Origin: Corynebacterium accolens
GTDB taxonomy: Bacteria > Actinomycetota > Actinomycetes > Mycobacteriales > Mycobacteriaceae
Direction of reading: 5' to 3'
DNA: 64,000 nucleotides
Assembly (NCBI RefSeq): GCF_023520795.1
Contig: NZ_CP046605.1
Coordinates: 2,277,438-2,341,437 of the forward strand
Of this stretch, positions 1 through 9,400 are shown piece after piece. Numbering within the stretch: the stretch's first letter is position 1; every line of letters starts with the position of its first letter. The notes below the pieces were generated by a model. The model saw only the letters and a list, made by a program, of their open reading frames with translations, searched no databases and was not told where the DNA came from. The position numbers and the translations under genes are program-made.

Positions 1-752
1 CCGCCTGGATTTATGGCGGCGTCTCCCTTAACCCGATGCGTCTTCCTGCCCGCCACCAGGAGACGATGCTCACGCGCGCTATCTACCGCTACCATCCGCG
101 CTTTGTCAACGCATCCTTTGAGTTTTGGTACGGCGACACCGACGAGGACCCAGGCCTTGCCGCCCTCGAGGGCGGCGACATCATGCCGGTGGGCAATGGC
201 GCAGTCTTGGTAGGCATGGGCGAGCGCACCACCTGGCAGGGCGTTAGCCGCTTGGCTAGCAACCTGTTCAAGGCCGGTGCGGCTGAGAAAGTCATCATCG
301 CGGCAATGGCTCCGGAGCGCGCCTCGATGCACCTGGATACCGTATTCACCTTCCTCGACGCGGACAAAGCCACCGCGTATCCGCGCGTGGTGGATACCAT
401 CCGTCCGCTGATTCTGCACCCCTCGGAGGATCACACGAAGCTGGAACTGGAAAGCCCGGACAAGCACTTCGCCACGGTGGTCGAAGAAGCGCTCGGCCTG
501 GATAAGCTCCACATCGTCGAAACTGGCGGCAATTCTTATGCCGCCGCGCGTGAGCAGTGGGATGACGCCAACAACGTGGTTGCCTTGGAGCCCGGTGTGG
601 TCGTGGCTTACGATCGCAACAAACACACCAATGCCAAGCTTCGCGACGCCGGCGTCGAAGTCATCGAGATCGGTTCCGCCGAACTGGGCCGTGGTCGCGG
701 TGGCGGACACTGCATGACCTGCCCCATCGTGCGCGATGCAGTGGACTACTAA
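1..752 (+). CDS. arcA: Arginine deiminase, C-terminal part (5' end outside window)
   Basis: Hydrolyses L-arginine to citrulline and ammonia, the first step of the cytoplasmic arginine deiminase pathway (ATP and acid tolerance). The reading frame is open from base 3 ([12 protein letters not shown]), so the gene begins upstream of the window. About 250 C-terminal residues are present. Family hallmarks are the NPMxxPARHQET-like segment, the EGGDIMPVG segment, the HIVETGGN segment and the C-terminal GGGHCMTCP, which carries the nucleophilic cysteine. The last residues and stop at 750-752 look intact. An amino acid permease follows 15 bp downstream, so the two are probably co-transcribed. No arcB or arcC is visible, but they could lie upstream. 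Confidence 0.95.
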   Translation, partial: AWIYGGVSLNPMRLPARHQETMLTRAIYRYHPRFVNASFEFWYGDTDEDPGLAALEGGDIMPVGNGAVLVGMGERTTWQGVSRLASNLFKAGAAEKVIIAAMAPERASMHLDTVFTFLDADKATAYPRVVDTIRPLILHPSEDHTKLELESPDKHFATVVEEALGLDKLHIVETGGNSYAAAREQWDDANNVVALEPGVVVAYDRNKHTNAKLRDAGVEVIEIGSAELGRGRGGGHCMTCPIVRDAVDY

Positions 753-767
753 GGGGAACACTAGCCG

Positions 768-2084
768 ATGACAACATATGACGCTGCCGCGCCCGCCGCG
801 GACGAGACCGCATCTACTGCCTCCCCAGTAGGCCGCGAGGGCAAGAAGACCGAAGGTACCGCGCTGGGCTGGGTGCTCGCGCTCTTCGGCACCGCAATAG
901 GCGCAGGTATCCTCTTCCTTCCGCTACAGGCGGGCACCTTTGGCTTCTGGCCACTGGCCTTTGCCACGGCGATCATCTTCCCGGTGGTTTACTTCTCCCA
1001 CCGCACCTACGCGCGCATCGTCTCGGGCGCTCCCGTCGAAGACCACGGACTCGACGTCCTCGAGCTAGTACGCAAGTACTTGGGGCGGCACACCGGCCTC
1101 TTCGTGGCATTGATGTACTCGCTGGCGAATATCCCCACGGTGTTCATCTATGCCATCTCTTTGACCAACGCCATCGACAGTTTCATCGTTAATCAGCTGC
1201 ACGGCCCATCCATTAACCGTTGGGTTCTTTCGGTCCTATGCGTGGGAATTCTAACCGGCATCGTCGCCATCGGCCGCAAACCCATGCTATGGCTGGCCCA
1301 AGCGCTGGTTTATCCGCTCATCATCTCGCTGGCTGCGACCTCGATTTACCTAATTCCGCAGTGGGATCTGCGTTCCTTCATGGAAGTGGAATACCAGGAT
1401 GGCAGCTGGCCGTATATCCTGCTGGGCTCCGTGCTGATTCTGCCGGTGCTTGCTTTCTCCTTCTCGCACATGGCCGGCCTCTCCCAATTCTCCGTGGATA
1501 TGCAGCCCACCTACGGCGAGCAGACGGAAAAGCGCGTTACCCGCATTGAGCTCTACACCGCAGCACTGCTGGTCATCTTCACGATGTTCTTCGTGTGGTC
1601 CTGCGTGCTCGCCCTCGGTGCCGACGGCATGAAGGAAGCAACTGAGCAGAACCTGCCAGTGCTCTCCTACTTCGCTAACGTCACCGGCGTACCGCTGCTT
1701 GCCTGGCTGGCCCCGATGGTCGTTATCTTCGCGATTATTACCTCTTACTTCGGCACCATGCTCGGCGCTGAGGAGGGCACCTCTTATGTGGTGCGCCTCA
1801 TCGCGCCGCGTACTGCGAACCGTTTGAACCGCCGCGGCCTGCTCACCATCGTCTACACGTTCATCTTTGTCACCGGCACGCTGGTTTCGGTGTTCAACCC
1901 GCCAATTCTCAACCTCATCTACTTGGTTGGTGGCGTCTTCGATGCGGTGCTTATCTTCCTGCTTCCGGTCTACATGTTCCACCGGGTCAAGGAGTACAAG
2001 GCCTACCGCCATGACCCGTGGAACTACTTCGTATTCTTCTTTGGTTCGGTGATTCTGGCAGTCACCATCTGGGACTTGTTCTAG
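768..2084 (+). CDS. HAAAP/SdaC-type amino acid permease
   Basis: A 438-residue integral membrane protein with about 11 hydrophobic segments after a hydrophilic N-terminus of some 30 residues. The first membrane segment contains GTAIGAGILFLPLQAG, the signature of the hydroxy/aromatic amino acid permease family (SdaC, TdcC, Mtr, TyrP), so a serine or threonine proton symport role is the family expectation. It starts 15 bp after arcA with no terminator between. The context could mean a role in arginine/ornithine exchange, but ArcD proteins belong to other families, so the substrate is uncertain. Its stop codon overlaps the end of a degraded gene on the opposite strand. Confidence 0.85.
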   Translation: MTTYDAAAPAADETASTASPVGREGKKTEGTALGWVLALFGTAIGAGILFLPLQAGTFGFWPLAFATAIIFPVVYFSHRTYARIVSGAPVEDHGLDVLELVRKYLGRHTGLFVALMYSLANIPTVFIYAISLTNAIDSFIVNQLHGPSINRWVLSVLCVGILTGIVAIGRKPMLWLAQALVYPLIISLAATSIYLIPQWDLRSFMEVEYQDGSWPYILLGSVLILPVLAFSFSHMAGLSQFSVDMQPTYGEQTEKRVTRIELYTAALLVIFTMFFVWSCVLALGADGMKEATEQNLPVLSYFANVTGVPLLAWLAPMVVIFAIITSYFGTMLGAEEGTSYVVRLIAPRTANRLNRRGLLTIVYTFIFVTGTLVSVFNPPILNLIYLVGGVFDAVLIFLLPVYMFHRVKEYKAYRHDPWNYFVFFFGSVILAVTIWDLF

Positions 2085-2317
2085 TCCGCTTTCTGGAGCG
2101 GCCGGTTTGGGGTGGTCTGGGTTTCCATGACCTCGCCCAGCTTGCCCGCCGAATTCGAGATCATGTGCGCATTCTTTATCTGCTGCTCAAAGCCCACGTT
2201 GCCCACCACCATTGTGATGGCACGGAAATCCGCACACTTGTCTAACAAGCCCGCCAAGATTGCTACGCAATCATCCTAGGCGGTATCGGTATCGAGAATA
2301 AAAGGAACGGTAGACAT
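2081..2317 (-). pseudogene. Nucleoside hydrolase (IunH family), truncated remnant with in-frame stop
   Basis: Reading the minus strand from an ATG at 2317, preceded by a good ribosome binding site (AAGGAAG), gives M-S-T-V-P-F-I-L-D-T-D-T-A, then TAG (codon 14, 2276-2278), then D-D-C-V-A-I-L-A-G-L-L and a continuous frame to a stop at 2081-2083. The DTDxxxDD motif at the N-terminus is the calcium-binding signature of inosine/uridine-preferring nucleoside hydrolases. The following AITMVVGNVGFEQQIKNA fits the next conserved block. Only about 78 of the usual 310 or so codons remain, and the frame then runs into the permease gene. This is a gene killed by a nonsense change and a 3' deletion. It lies downstream of the ula genes on the same strand and may once have belonged to that operon. 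Confidence 0.72.
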
Positions 2318-2383
2318 TATCTTCCTTAAGCAGTGTGGACATCGGCTAGTTAGGCCTCCAATTTATCCCGTGCACGGGCGCGC

Positions 2384-2412
2384 AAAAAGCGCGCAAGGAG
2401 AACCTTGCGCGC
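2384..2412 (-). terminator. Rho-independent terminator of the ulaBC-ulaA operon
   Basis: A perfect 10-bp stem (GCGCGCAAGG paired with CCTTGCGCGC, loop of four) lies at 2389-2412. On the minus strand it is followed directly by five T residues. It sits 9 bp after the ulaA stop codon and explains the end of the leftward transcript. Confidence 0.88.
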
Positions 2413-2420
2413 TGTGGAGG

Positions 2421-3995
2421 TTAGACCCGAGAAGGCGGAACCGGAGCACCCTTTGGAGGAAGCACCTTGGGGTACTTTTTCGAAGCTGCGGTCTGGCCAG
2501 CAGCAAGCGGCTTAACGCCAGATGCCTCAGCCTTCGGGGTGGCAGCACCCGGCTGCTCGCGCCACGGGGTGGGATCCCAATTGGTGGCAACGAGTTTGCG
2601 CTGGGAGAACCAGCCCAGTGCCAAGACAGCCACGCCAAGAACAGCGATGAGCACGAGGCCCAGCGCTCCGCCGGCCTTGGAGGACCAGCCCAGGAGCAGG
2701 CCGAACCAGCCGAAGTCGGCGTCGCCGAAGGTGGTGTTGGCATCGCCGAAGGAGCCGAGGACACCGAGGAGGAAGGCCGGCAGGAAGGTGATGATGAGGC
2801 CGTTGACAAAGGCGCCAAAGATGGCGCCGCGGCGGCCACCGGTGGCGTTGCCGTAGACGCCGGCCGCACCGCCGGTGAAGAAGTGCGGCACGAGGCCTGG
2901 CAGAATCAGCGCCACGCCGAATGTTGGTCCGAGCCATGCGGCCAGAACAGCGAGGCCGATGAGGCCACCGATGAAGGAGAAGATGAAGCCCACCAGCACG
3001 GCGTTTTGTGCGTACGGGAAGACGATAGGCGCGTCCAGAGCCGGGATGGCACCGGGGACGACCTTGGCGGCGATGCCCTGGAATGCTGGGACGAGCTCAC
3101 CCAGGATGGTGCGCACGCCGAAGAGGATCACGGCCACGGCCACGCCGAATTGGAGGCCTTGGGTAAAGGACTGCATGAGGTAGTTACCCACGTTGGTGGC
3201 ACCGCCTTCGAATGCAGTGAAGGCCTCCTCGGTACCAGCGCGCACCATGAACATGACGGCGAGCACGATGTACATGAGAGCCATGGACAGTGCGGTAGCC
3301 ACCATGGAGTCACGCAGGAAGCGCAGGCCTTCGGGCAGCTTGAGCTCCTCCGTGGACTTGGACATCTTCTCGCCCTTGCCGCCAACTGCCTTGCCCACGG
3401 CACCGGCAGCAAGGTATCCGGCGGTGCCAAAGTGGCCGATGGCGATGGAATCATCGCCCGTAATGCGGCGCGTCCACGGGTGAGCAATGGCAGGCAGGGA
3501 GACCATCAAGATGCCCAGCAGCACGGCACCGAAGAGGACGACGATCCAGGAGGCATAGCCAGCCGGTGCGAGCACCATGGTCAGCAGCGTTGCCATGAAC
3601 AACACGTGGTGGCCGGTCAGGAATACATAGCTCATCGGGGTAAAACGCGCCAAAATTAGCGAGACCACGAAGCCCAGGATCATAATCCAGGCCACTTGGG
3701 AGCCGAACTGGTCCTGGGCAATGCCAACGATAGCCTCGTTGGTAGGCACCACGCCCTGCGCGCCGGTGGCGCCGGTGATCATGGCGCCGAGCGGCTCAAG
3801 GGAGGCGGTAACCAAGCCGGCACCCGCGCCCACCAGGAGGAAACCGAGCGTGGCCTTGATGGCGCCGCCGAGGACCTGGCCCACGCCACGGCCCATCGCA
3901 GCGAGACCCACCGCGGTAATGATGCCGATTAGGAACGCCGGCACGGAGAGAATTTCATTGACCAAGAAGTTGGCAATGTTCAGCAGGACATCCAT
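2421..3995 (-). CDS. ulaA: PTS ascorbate-family transporter subunit IIC
   Basis: Membrane permease (EIIC) of a phosphotransferase system of the L-ascorbate (UlaA/SgaT) family. It moves the sugar acid inward while it is phosphorylated by the partner EIIB. The 524-residue product starts MDVLLNIANFLVNEIL and has 10 to 12 hydrophobic segments. Family blocks include the glycine-rich GRGVGQVLGGAIKATLGFLLVGAGAG, the TPMSYVFLTGHHVLFMATLL segment and SIAIGHFGTAGYLAAG. The C-terminal tail of about 60 residues is hydrophilic and rich in Ala, Pro and Lys. It lies 9 bp downstream of the EIIA-EIIB gene. The substrate is inferred from family membership. No ascorbate-phosphate catabolic gene (ulaD, E, F or G) is present nearby. 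Confidence 0.9.
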   Translation of the reverse strand: MDVLLNIANFLVNEILSVPAFLIGIITAVGLAAMGRGVGQVLGGAIKATLGFLLVGAGAGLVTASLEPLGAMITGATGAQGVVPTNEAIVGIAQDQFGSQVAWIMILGFVVSLILARFTPMSYVFLTGHHVLFMATLLTMVLAPAGYASWIVVLFGAVLLGILMVSLPAIAHPWTRRITGDDSIAIGHFGTAGYLAAGAVGKAVGGKGEKMSKSTEELKLPEGLRFLRDSMVATALSMALMYIVLAVMFMVRAGTEEAFTAFEGGATNVGNYLMQSFTQGLQFGVAVAVILFGVRTILGELVPAFQGIAAKVVPGAIPALDAPIVFPYAQNAVLVGFIFSFIGGLIGLAVLAAWLGPTFGVALILPGLVPHFFTGGAAGVYGNATGGRRGAIFGAFVNGLIITFLPAFLLGVLGSFGDANTTFGDADFGWFGLLLGWSSKAGGALGLVLIAVLGVAVLALGWFSQRKLVATNWDPTPWREQPGAATPKAEASGVKPLAAGQTAASKKYPKVLPPKGAPVPPSRV

Positions 3996-4004
3996 GAGTG
4001 CTCC

Positions 4005-4844
4005 TTAGACGTCGTAAAGCTCGCGCAGAGCAGAATCGATTTCGGACACGTTCGTAAAGTCTTCGATGACGTGGACGGGCACCCCGACGTCGCCAAGCGT
4101 TGCAGCGATTTCCCCGGAAGTCAGCAGGAAGTCAGCTTCCTTCGCACGCCCCTTGGCCGAAATCGTGTCTGTTGCCTCGACGGTGAGGTACTTGCCCCAG
4201 CCCCATTCATCGAGGACCTGCTCCAGCGTGTTCTTCAGGAACAACGACGTGCCCAGGCCATTGCCGCACACGGTGTAGATTTTGCCTTTTGAAGCCACCG
4301 AATCAGCCGCGGTCTGGTGCTCGGCACCATCTCGCACGTCACTGTGATCAGCTGCATGAGCCGCGCTTGCCGACGCCGCCCCTGCCCCACCGTTCGCAAC
4401 ATCCACAAGCACCTGGCGCAGCTCGGCTTCGCTTTCTATGGAATCCAGACGCGCACGCACGTCCTTCTTCCCCAGCAGCCCGGCCAGCTCTTTCATTGCC
4501 TTCAGGTGCTCGGATGAATCCTTCGCCGCAAGTGCTACGACAAGATTCACCGGGTCATTGGCCTTGGAGCCAAACTCCACCGGAGTATCCAAGCGCACCC
4601 ACGACAACGCCGTTTCGCGCACTGCCTCCGACGGCCGCGCGTGGGCAAAGGCAAAGCCCGGCGCCACCACAATGTATGGACCATTTTCTTCCACCGAGCG
4701 CACCATCGCCTCGGTGTATGCCGGGCTCGTCTTGCCCGCCCCAACGAGCAAACCGCCCGCCAGCTCAATAGCCTTACGCCAGTCACTCGCACGGCCGTGC
4801 AGGTCAACCGCACCTTCTGCAAGCAACGCATTCAGCATGGACAT
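4005..4844 (-). CDS. PTS ascorbate-family EIIA-EIIB fusion protein
   Basis: A 279-residue cytoplasmic phosphocarrier. The N-terminal half (about residues 1-145) is an EIIA of the mannitol/fructose fold, with the phosphorylated histidine in the PGFAFAHARPSEAV segment. A linker rich in Ala, Ser and His follows (about 150-180). The C-terminal 90 residues are an EIIB with the phosphocysteine loop VCGNGLGTS. The order corresponds to UlaC joined to UlaB. The start at 4844 has a strong ribosome binding site (AGGAGG). A second ATG is two codons in. Together with UlaA it makes a complete two-protein EII complex that takes phosphate from HPr. A LacI-type palindrome lies about 75 bp upstream. Confidence 0.9.
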   Translation of the reverse strand: MSMLNALLAEGAVDLHGRASDWRKAIELAGGLLVGAGKTSPAYTEAMVRSVEENGPYIVVAPGFAFAHARPSEAVRETALSWVRLDTPVEFGSKANDPVNLVVALAAKDSSEHLKAMKELAGLLGKKDVRARLDSIESEAELRQVLVDVANGGAGAASASAAHAADHSDVRDGAEHQTAADSVASKGKIYTVCGNGLGTSLFLKNTLEQVLDEWGWGKYLTVEATDTISAKGRAKEADFLLTSGEIAATLGDVGVPVHVIEDFTNVSEIDSALRELYDV

Positions 4845-4917
4845 ACGTGTCCTCCTACCTTTATTCTTTGCCGGCCACGAAAGATATGACCAGCCCTAGC
4901 TAAAGTAATTACCAGGT

Positions 4918-4933
4918 ATGCAAACGTTTACCT
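4918..4933. promoter_or_regulatory. Candidate LacI/GalR-type operator upstream of the ula genes
   Basis: The sequence tgcaaacgtttacc contains the near-palindrome GCAAACGTTTAC, typical of LacI/GalR-family operators (core AAACGTTT). It lies about 75 bp before the EIIA-EIIB start, in the region expected to hold the promoter. No LacI-family gene is in the window, so the regulator must be encoded elsewhere. Catabolite control or sugar-specific repression are both possible. Confidence 0.45.
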
Positions 4934-5010
4934 AGTCCCTGCCGAATCTTTGCGCGTGATTAACCTTATCCGCGATGATTTCCGCTAGTGCACACCGATC
5001 GCTGGGTGGG

Positions 5011-6285
5011 TCACTCTGCTAACCCGAGCCATGTCAATCCCGGCGCGGTAAGTGCCGTAACGAGCGGGCGCCGCGACAAGAACTCGACGTAACCCATGCT
5101 CTCGAGCTCGGTAATCCCTTTACGCGCGGTCGGCTTGGACACTCCCACAACGCTGGCTACCTCGTCCAAGCTCAGGCCAGCACGTGGACCAAAAAGCGCG
5201 ACCTGTCCAAGCAAGAATGCGATTGATAATGCCAGCTCGTTTGCAGCTCCTTCGCTCTCTAGCGCACGCAGGCTCTGTTCCAGACTATTCAGTCGGTCGC
5301 TTCTTTCCTCGAGGGAGGACAACAAACGGGTCTGGGCGGCATTGACCATCGCAGCCATATCCTCGACAAAGAAAGTCAGCTCACCATAGTTCATGGGGTC
5401 TTCTGCCGTGGTGAAGGCATCGTAGTAGCGCCTCTTCTGCCTAAAGATTTCTGCCGAGAGCGACAACGCTGTCGGGGTAGAAAGCAGCCGTGATAGCCGA
5501 ATGCTCAGGAGGAATCTCCCCATGCGTCCGTTGCCGTCGTAAAACGGATGGGTGTGTTCAAACATGAAGTGCTCCACAAAGGCCGCGAAGAGCTGAACTC
5601 CCCGAGCCTCGTGAACGGAATCGAGCATCACCTCGAGGCGCGCCCGAATGGCGGACTCTCCCCGTGCGCCCGCATGAAGCTCACGCACTCCATCGTTTAG
5701 CGAAACATCGCCAGTTCGGAAGAGCTCGCCATCGGGCACATCGGCTTTGTCTACTTCTTCGCCGACGAGGGAGTCGTACAGCGAGCGAATCTCAGACAGG
5801 TTTGAGGGAAAACCCAATGGTGGAAGGTCATCTCGCCCCCAAAAATCGCCGGGGAGGGCCAGGTACTGCCGCACCATTTCCCGGAATCGTCGCACTGGCG
5901 CGCCTTCCGACGCCTTTCCCATGCTGCGTTCAGCCTCAACCGCGGCGGCGACTTCTTTGCGGGTGGAGGAAATGTTCTCAATATCGTTGGTCGCCTTTAT
6001 TTCATCGACCACCAGCTCATGAAAATAGTGTTCCCTAGCCGTCACTGGAAGTTTCTGCCACAACGCAGCAATCTGAACCTCTTGGCGCCAGACGCGCTCC
6101 ACCCTTTCTGCGAGACCACGGGTGTGAACATAGAAAAGCCCGTGCTTGCCCACCTCATAGGGCCAGGTAAAAGCAGCAGGACTTGAACGCCGCACACGGA
6201 GCTGCTCAGCAACAAGCTCCCTGCCACCACTCGTGGCACGATAAAACACCTTTTTCAGTGGTTCGTATTTTTCCACAGGCATCAC
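5011..6285 (-). CDS. Fic-domain protein with N-terminal inhibitory motif and C-terminal winged helix
   Basis: A 424-residue protein of the Fic family, which usually transfers AMP from ATP to a hydroxyl side chain of a target protein. The catalytic loop HPFYDGNGRMGR is at residues 246-257 (catalytic H246) and is complete. Residues 99-104, TNDIEN, fit the (S/T)xxxE(G/N) autoinhibitory motif placed N-terminal to the Fic core, as in class II Fic proteins. The last 60 or so residues (LSLDEVASVVGVSKPTARKGITELESMGYV) read as a winged helix-turn-helix. The start is GTG at 6285 or ATG at 6282, both with a weak ribosome binding site. Its target is unknown. It lies next to the large exonuclease-BRCT gene on the same strand and may be part of the same accessory insertion. 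Confidence 0.88.
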   Translation of the reverse strand: MMPVEKYEPLKKVFYRATSGGRELVAEQLRVRRSSPAAFTWPYEVGKHGLFYVHTRGLAERVERVWRQEVQIAALWQKLPVTAREHYFHELVVDEIKATNDIENISSTRKEVAAAVEAERSMGKASEGAPVRRFREMVRQYLALPGDFWGRDDLPPLGFPSNLSEIRSLYDSLVGEEVDKADVPDGELFRTGDVSLNDGVRELHAGARGESAIRARLEVMLDSVHEARGVQLFAAFVEHFMFEHTHPFYDGNGRMGRFLLSIRLSRLLSTPTALSLSAEIFRQKRRYYDAFTTAEDPMNYGELTFFVEDMAAMVNAAQTRLLSSLEERSDRLNSLEQSLRALESEGAANELALSIAFLLGQVALFGPRAGLSLDEVASVVGVSKPTARKGITELESMGYVEFLSRRPLVTALTAPGLTWLGLAE

Positions 6286-6299
6286 ACCGCCTAAACGTT

Positions 6300-6315
6300 A
6301 AAAATCGCGATTTTT
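6300..6315. promoter_or_regulatory. Perfect 16-bp palindrome in the Fic promoter region
   Basis: AAAAATCGCGATTTTT lies about 15 bp upstream of the Fic start, in an AT-rich stretch that is the only plausible promoter region. Because the Fic protein has a winged helix of its own, autoregulation at this site is a reasonable inference. Nothing else shows the binding partner. Confidence 0.4.
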
Positions 6316-6424
6316 TCAATTAAGCTACCCGAAAAACTTGTCTAAAATGAAAAATTCGCCCTTTTTTGATTTTAAGCAATGCACGGGGTTGCGTTATTTC
6401 AGTCCCCTTGCTCCATGAAATCCC

Positions 6425-9400
6425 CTAGAGCTCCTGAATGAGGTCAGCGATCTCGTCCTGGTGGCGGTGACGGAAGACCGCCACAGTTCGCCGGCGCGGC
6501 GCCTGCGGGCTCAGCCCCAGCATCTCGTTAACTCGAGCTAGCGAATCTTCCGTCGATTCACCCGGCTGCATCAGCGTGCCGTCAAGTCCCACGAAGTCAT
6601 AGAGGCGAGCCAACCCAGCCTCATGATGCTGGACAGCAGGTGCGATCGAGACATCAAAGGTCTTTTCTTTGCCCAGCTTGAGCCACACCCGCTGGCCCTC
6701 GTGGACACCGAGCTCGTCGAGGAACCGCTTTATCGTTGACAACGAGACTTGCTTGAGACGATTGACACGAACAAACTCCTCACCTAACCGGCTACTCAGC
6801 GCACAGCTCTCGCCCACTTTTACTCCGTAGTAAGCAGCAATGGGCGTGGGCACTGCGAAGCCGCTGCCACGCAGGTGGTCCTTGTTAACTGTCAGCAAGA
6901 GGTGCCAGTCGCCGTCACGGAGATAGGCATCGCGGGCATCTGCGATATCGCCCTCCATGACGTTTCCAGACTCATCCACTCGCGCAATAACCATGCCGTC
7001 GCGAGTCTCAAAATCTCCATTGGCCGCATATTGGCGGATCGAAAGTTCTGAAATTCGCAATCGCTCTGCCTGCGCTAGCAGCTCATTCAAAGCAATCGCA
7101 GGGACTTCCTGCGAGGAACCTGCGGCATCGACAACCATATGAGTACGGGTACTAGCGGCCAGGCGCGTAGAGATCCAGCTAGCAATACTCTTGAATTCCT
7201 CGTGACCCCACTCCGTCAGCGCCCATTGATCGGCAGAGACTTTTGTCAGACGAGGGTCGATGGAGAATTGATTAGAAGCAGACCGTGAGCTGCCACCCCC
7301 GAGGGTATCCATGATCGCTTCTGCAGTCATCGGCTCACCGTTTATAGCAAGCACGCTCACGGCACGGTCTTGGTAGCTGCCGACCTTTGTCAGCACGTAG
7401 TTGTCCAAGACTGCGACCTTAAGTTCATCGTTGGTCACGATGTACTGCTCCAGCCGGTCCGGCGTAACTTCTAGGCCCACGGCGAGTTCATCAATCCGAA
7501 CAATACCGTGGTCATCCGCCAGCGTTGTTAGCCTCTCTGACAAGGCCTGAGTGAAGCCATTGAACACCAACCAGCCGTTAACAACTTCCCATTGCTTGCC
7601 AATGCGCGTGAAGATTTCACCGAACGTTGCGTCAAACTCGGCTGGCTTTCGTACGAGATCAGGAAGCTCCCTTCGGAGCTCATCCACAGGCAAGATTGGA
7701 CGGGCACGCTTACCCACAGCCGCCACAACTTCTTTAAAGAGCGCACTATCCTTCTCAAAATCTTCCGCCAATTGTCGCTCCAACTGACGGATCCTCTCGC
7801 GCGTGAGACCAAACGCGGCACCGATGGAATCCAACGTCGCCTCACCAAGCCAACGGCTGCAAGCGATTCCGCGTTTGCGTTCATCACCGCCGGTGGCTCG
7901 AACGAGCTCATCCACGGCGCGTTGGAACAAAGTCCGCACTGGGGATTGCTGCTCCAGGTGTTCAGTAATTATGGGTACCTCAGCTGCGACGGCACTTGGT
8001 AACGACGCAACTTCTACAACCGCGCCATTTAGCTGTGCCCACCCGATGTACAACGCGGCTTGGTCCAACGCGCGGATTTCTTCGGACGTTCGACCCAAAA
8101 ACTCAGCAGCGCGCCCAGCGGAGTCATCGTCGCTAAAAGGATTCTCACCAAAGGGGATGTCACCATAAGGGTTCTCCGCTGCGCCAATGCTATCGATCAC
8201 CGCGGCATTTCCGCTGTCACTGGCTGCGAGAACCACAGCTTCCACCATGGCCACAAGCTTGTGTTCGCCTACTCCTGGTAGGTCACGCAAGTCCTCCACG
8301 GTTGCCTCCAGCGGTTGCGGGAACCGCGCAAACCACTGTGTGTACCCGCTCTTGTAAGAGCTTTGCACCTCGATCTCACTAAACGGTGTCAACTGGGGTG
8401 AGAGCTCCAGAAGTTTCTGTCTTGGGTGCTTGGCGCACCACTCCACCGCCAATGCCTTTGTGCCAGTATGCACACTTGTGCCAGAAACGCCAGTGCTCCA
8501 CGGGAAGATCCCGTAGGTTTCTGTCAGATCAAGTTCAGCAGGCTGCGCCGACAGGTCCTGCTCCACGAGTTGCCCGCCCCCAGACATATTGCCCAACAGA
8601 CGAGCAAAGGTCGTCTCACCAATAATTGGGACGCCATACTCCCTGGCCTTGCGCGCTTTTCCACTCATGGAGTCAGGGTTCGCTGCAACGAGTAGCACGG
8701 ACTTCTTCGTCACGCCGCCGACGCTTAGCCCTACTGCCATTGCGCGACGTTCCCATTCTTCTCGGGGAAGATCGAACTGCCCCGTAAACGTCACTCTATC
8801 CCCAACAGACAGGCTGATGCCCAGTTCACTTTCCCCTCGCTGTGGTGCCGCAAGGAGTGCCTCGGCGGTATCGGCAGGCAGCCCCAGCTGCTCGTTGAGC
8901 AACAGCAGCGTGGCACGTTCTTCCTCTGTCACCTCACCATCAAGCCAAACCTCTACGGCGAGCTGCCGAATAAAATCTTCATGAATACTCATCACGTCAT
9001 TGCTGGTGAGACCCTCCTGCTGTGCTTGGTTCTGCAGCTCGGCAATTTCAGACTTGGAAAGTTCCTTATCTACCAACGCTGCCGCGAGCAGTTTCTTGTA
9101 CTTCTCCGCGTCTCCGGAGCCTTCAGGTGCTGCAGTATCTGCCAGGCGGGCCAGCCATTCACCACGCTTGTGTGTCAAATCTTCTGCCAATGCGGTGCGA
9201 GGTAGAAGCGCGCCGCGGGCAGGAAACTCATGCGGCGGGAGGGTAATTGCTCTGCTGCTTATCACCACATCAGTCCCTTGGCTAACCAGCTGGGCAAACA
9301 GCTCTGCAGTCGCCAATGCATCTGCCAGTGCCGAGTGCGGACGGGCATTTGTAATCCCAACAACTTCCAAGGCGTGCTCAAGGGTTGTGCCCTCGCCTGG

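Noticed and set aside
2370-3659. 429-codon plus-strand frame
   Set aside because: It is antisense to ulaA, with a Gln/His/Glu-rich product typical of reverse-strand shadow translation.
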